Shown here in pieces: positions 63,602 through 64,000 of a stretch of DNA of 64,000 nucleotides. Within the stretch, counting starts at the first letter, position 1; the number at the start of each line of letters is the position of its first letter. The position numbers and the translations under genes were made by a program. Source of the stretch: Microbacterium sp. ACRRU (GTDB lineage Bacteria > Actinomycetota > Actinomycetes > Actinomycetales > Microbacteriaceae). A model generated the notes under the pieces. It saw only the letters and a list, made by a program, of their open reading frames with translations. It searched no databases and had not been told where the DNA came from. The stretch spans positions 1 through 64,000 of the forward strand of contig NZ_JAKRNI010000010.1 of the NCBI RefSeq assembly GCF_022346945.1, in the 5' to 3' direction.

Positions 63602-64000
63602 ATGAAGATCCACAACCCTTTCCGAGTCGCACTGCTCGCGACCCTGGGCGTCGGCGTTGGTCTGCTCCTGATCGGGAGTGTGCAGAACCTCTCCACGATC
63701 CTGCTGTACGTCGGAACCGCCCTGTTCCTCTCGCTCGGTCTCGACCCCGTGGTGTCGTTCCTCGAGCGCCGGGGACTTCCTCGCTGGGCTGCCGTGTTGC
63801 TCACGATCCTCGGGGTGCTCGGGATCTTCGCGGGCATCATCCTCATGGTGGTTCCGATCATCGTCAGCCAGATCACGCAGCTCGTGACCCAGATCGAGCA
63901 GCTCCTGCAGCCGGGACGCTGGAACGAGATCGTCGCCAATGTGCAGGACTGGGCGACGACGACCTTCCCGTGGCTGCGCATCGACGAGGTCTGGGCAGGG
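63602..64000 (+). CDS. AI-2E family transporter, N-terminal part (runs off the right edge)
   Basis: 133 residues are visible of an integral membrane protein. After MKIHNPFRVALLATLGVGV there are helices at about 9-30, 33-50 and 62-85, with the connecting FLSLGLDPVVSFLERRGLPRWAA that marks the AI-2E (YdiK/PerM) family. A helical, partly amphipathic stretch (SQITQLVTQIEQLLQPGRWNEI) follows. The name reflects a proposed autoinducer exporter; many members transport other things, including sodium/proton exchange. The start has AGGAG at nine bases. Confidence 0.88.
   Translation, partial: MKIHNPFRVALLATLGVGVGLLLIGSVQNLSTILLYVGTALFLSLGLDPVVSFLERRGLPRWAAVLLTILGVLGIFAGIILMVVPIIVSQITQLVTQIEQLLQPGRWNEIVANVQDWATTTFPWLRIDEVWAG

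Overview
The window is a 64 kb stretch of ordinary-looking chromosome from a high-GC Gram-positive bacterium. Gene content, actinobacterial signatures (a short-stem ileS T-box, tandem clpP1-clpP2, the GlgE pathway, a ferrochelatase with iron-sulfur cysteines, DUF2017 and DUF6993 proteins) and heavy use of the heptamer GGATGCC/GGCATCC all point to the family Microbacteriaceae, most likely the genus Microbacterium. I see no prophage, insertion sequence, plasmid gene or CRISPR array. Coding density is high, and no stretch over about 300 bases lacks a gene.

Layout, left to right. (1) 1-9 kb: the 5' part of ileS with a T-box leader, an oligopeptide-type ABC importer operon, and divergent valS plus a small partner. 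(2) 9-16.2 kb: a protein quality-control block with an M3 peptidase, clpX, clpP1-clpP2, a TPR protein and trigger factor. (3) 16.2-18.5 kb: tRNA-Pro, tRNA-Gly, a macro-like protein, a gamma carbonic anhydrase and dps. (4) 18.5-26.2 kb: amidohydrolase, PaiB-like protein, Nei glycosylase, rpiB, ferrochelatase and pepN. (5) 26.3-35 kb: an ABC exporter pair, mscS-truncated globin, unknown proteins, two thioesterases and ettA. (6) 35-44 kb: lipoprotein, ssb paralogue, a MocR/YczE pair, two tRNAs, orn, a zincin-clpS-DUF2017 operon, a GerW-like protein and dinB. (7) 43.6-54.2 kb: gatCAB, an acyl-CoA ligase, a lipoprotein, ligA, mnmA and cysteine desulfurase. (8) 54.2-64 kb: glgX-glgE-glgB, a CnoX-like thioredoxin with a large membrane protein, and the start of an AI-2E family transporter.

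Several groups work together. ClpX, ClpP1 and ClpP2 (with ClpS at 40.5 kb) form the Clp degradation machine, next to trigger factor. GatCAB and the synthetases ileS and valS serve tRNA charging. Cysteine desulfurase and MnmA act in succession in tRNA 2-thiouridylation. GlgX, GlgE and GlgB handle alpha-glucan debranching, maltosyl extension and branching.

The main non-genic signals are these. There is a dispersed family of intergenic long palindromes, with three copies sharing the arm AGTCGCCAAGATTTGTCGC or close variants, plus one palindrome of a second type. A recurrent promoter arrangement places a TANNNT hexamer exactly 6-7 nt before the start codon of at least 19 genes, which implies extensive leaderless transcription. 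In two places the -10 hexamer TAGACT reuses the TAG stop codon of the upstream gene. Other signals are a repeated ATTGG operator between mocR and yczE, possible DtxR boxes upstream of dps, and a slippery-type A-AAA-AAC heptamer inside gatB.
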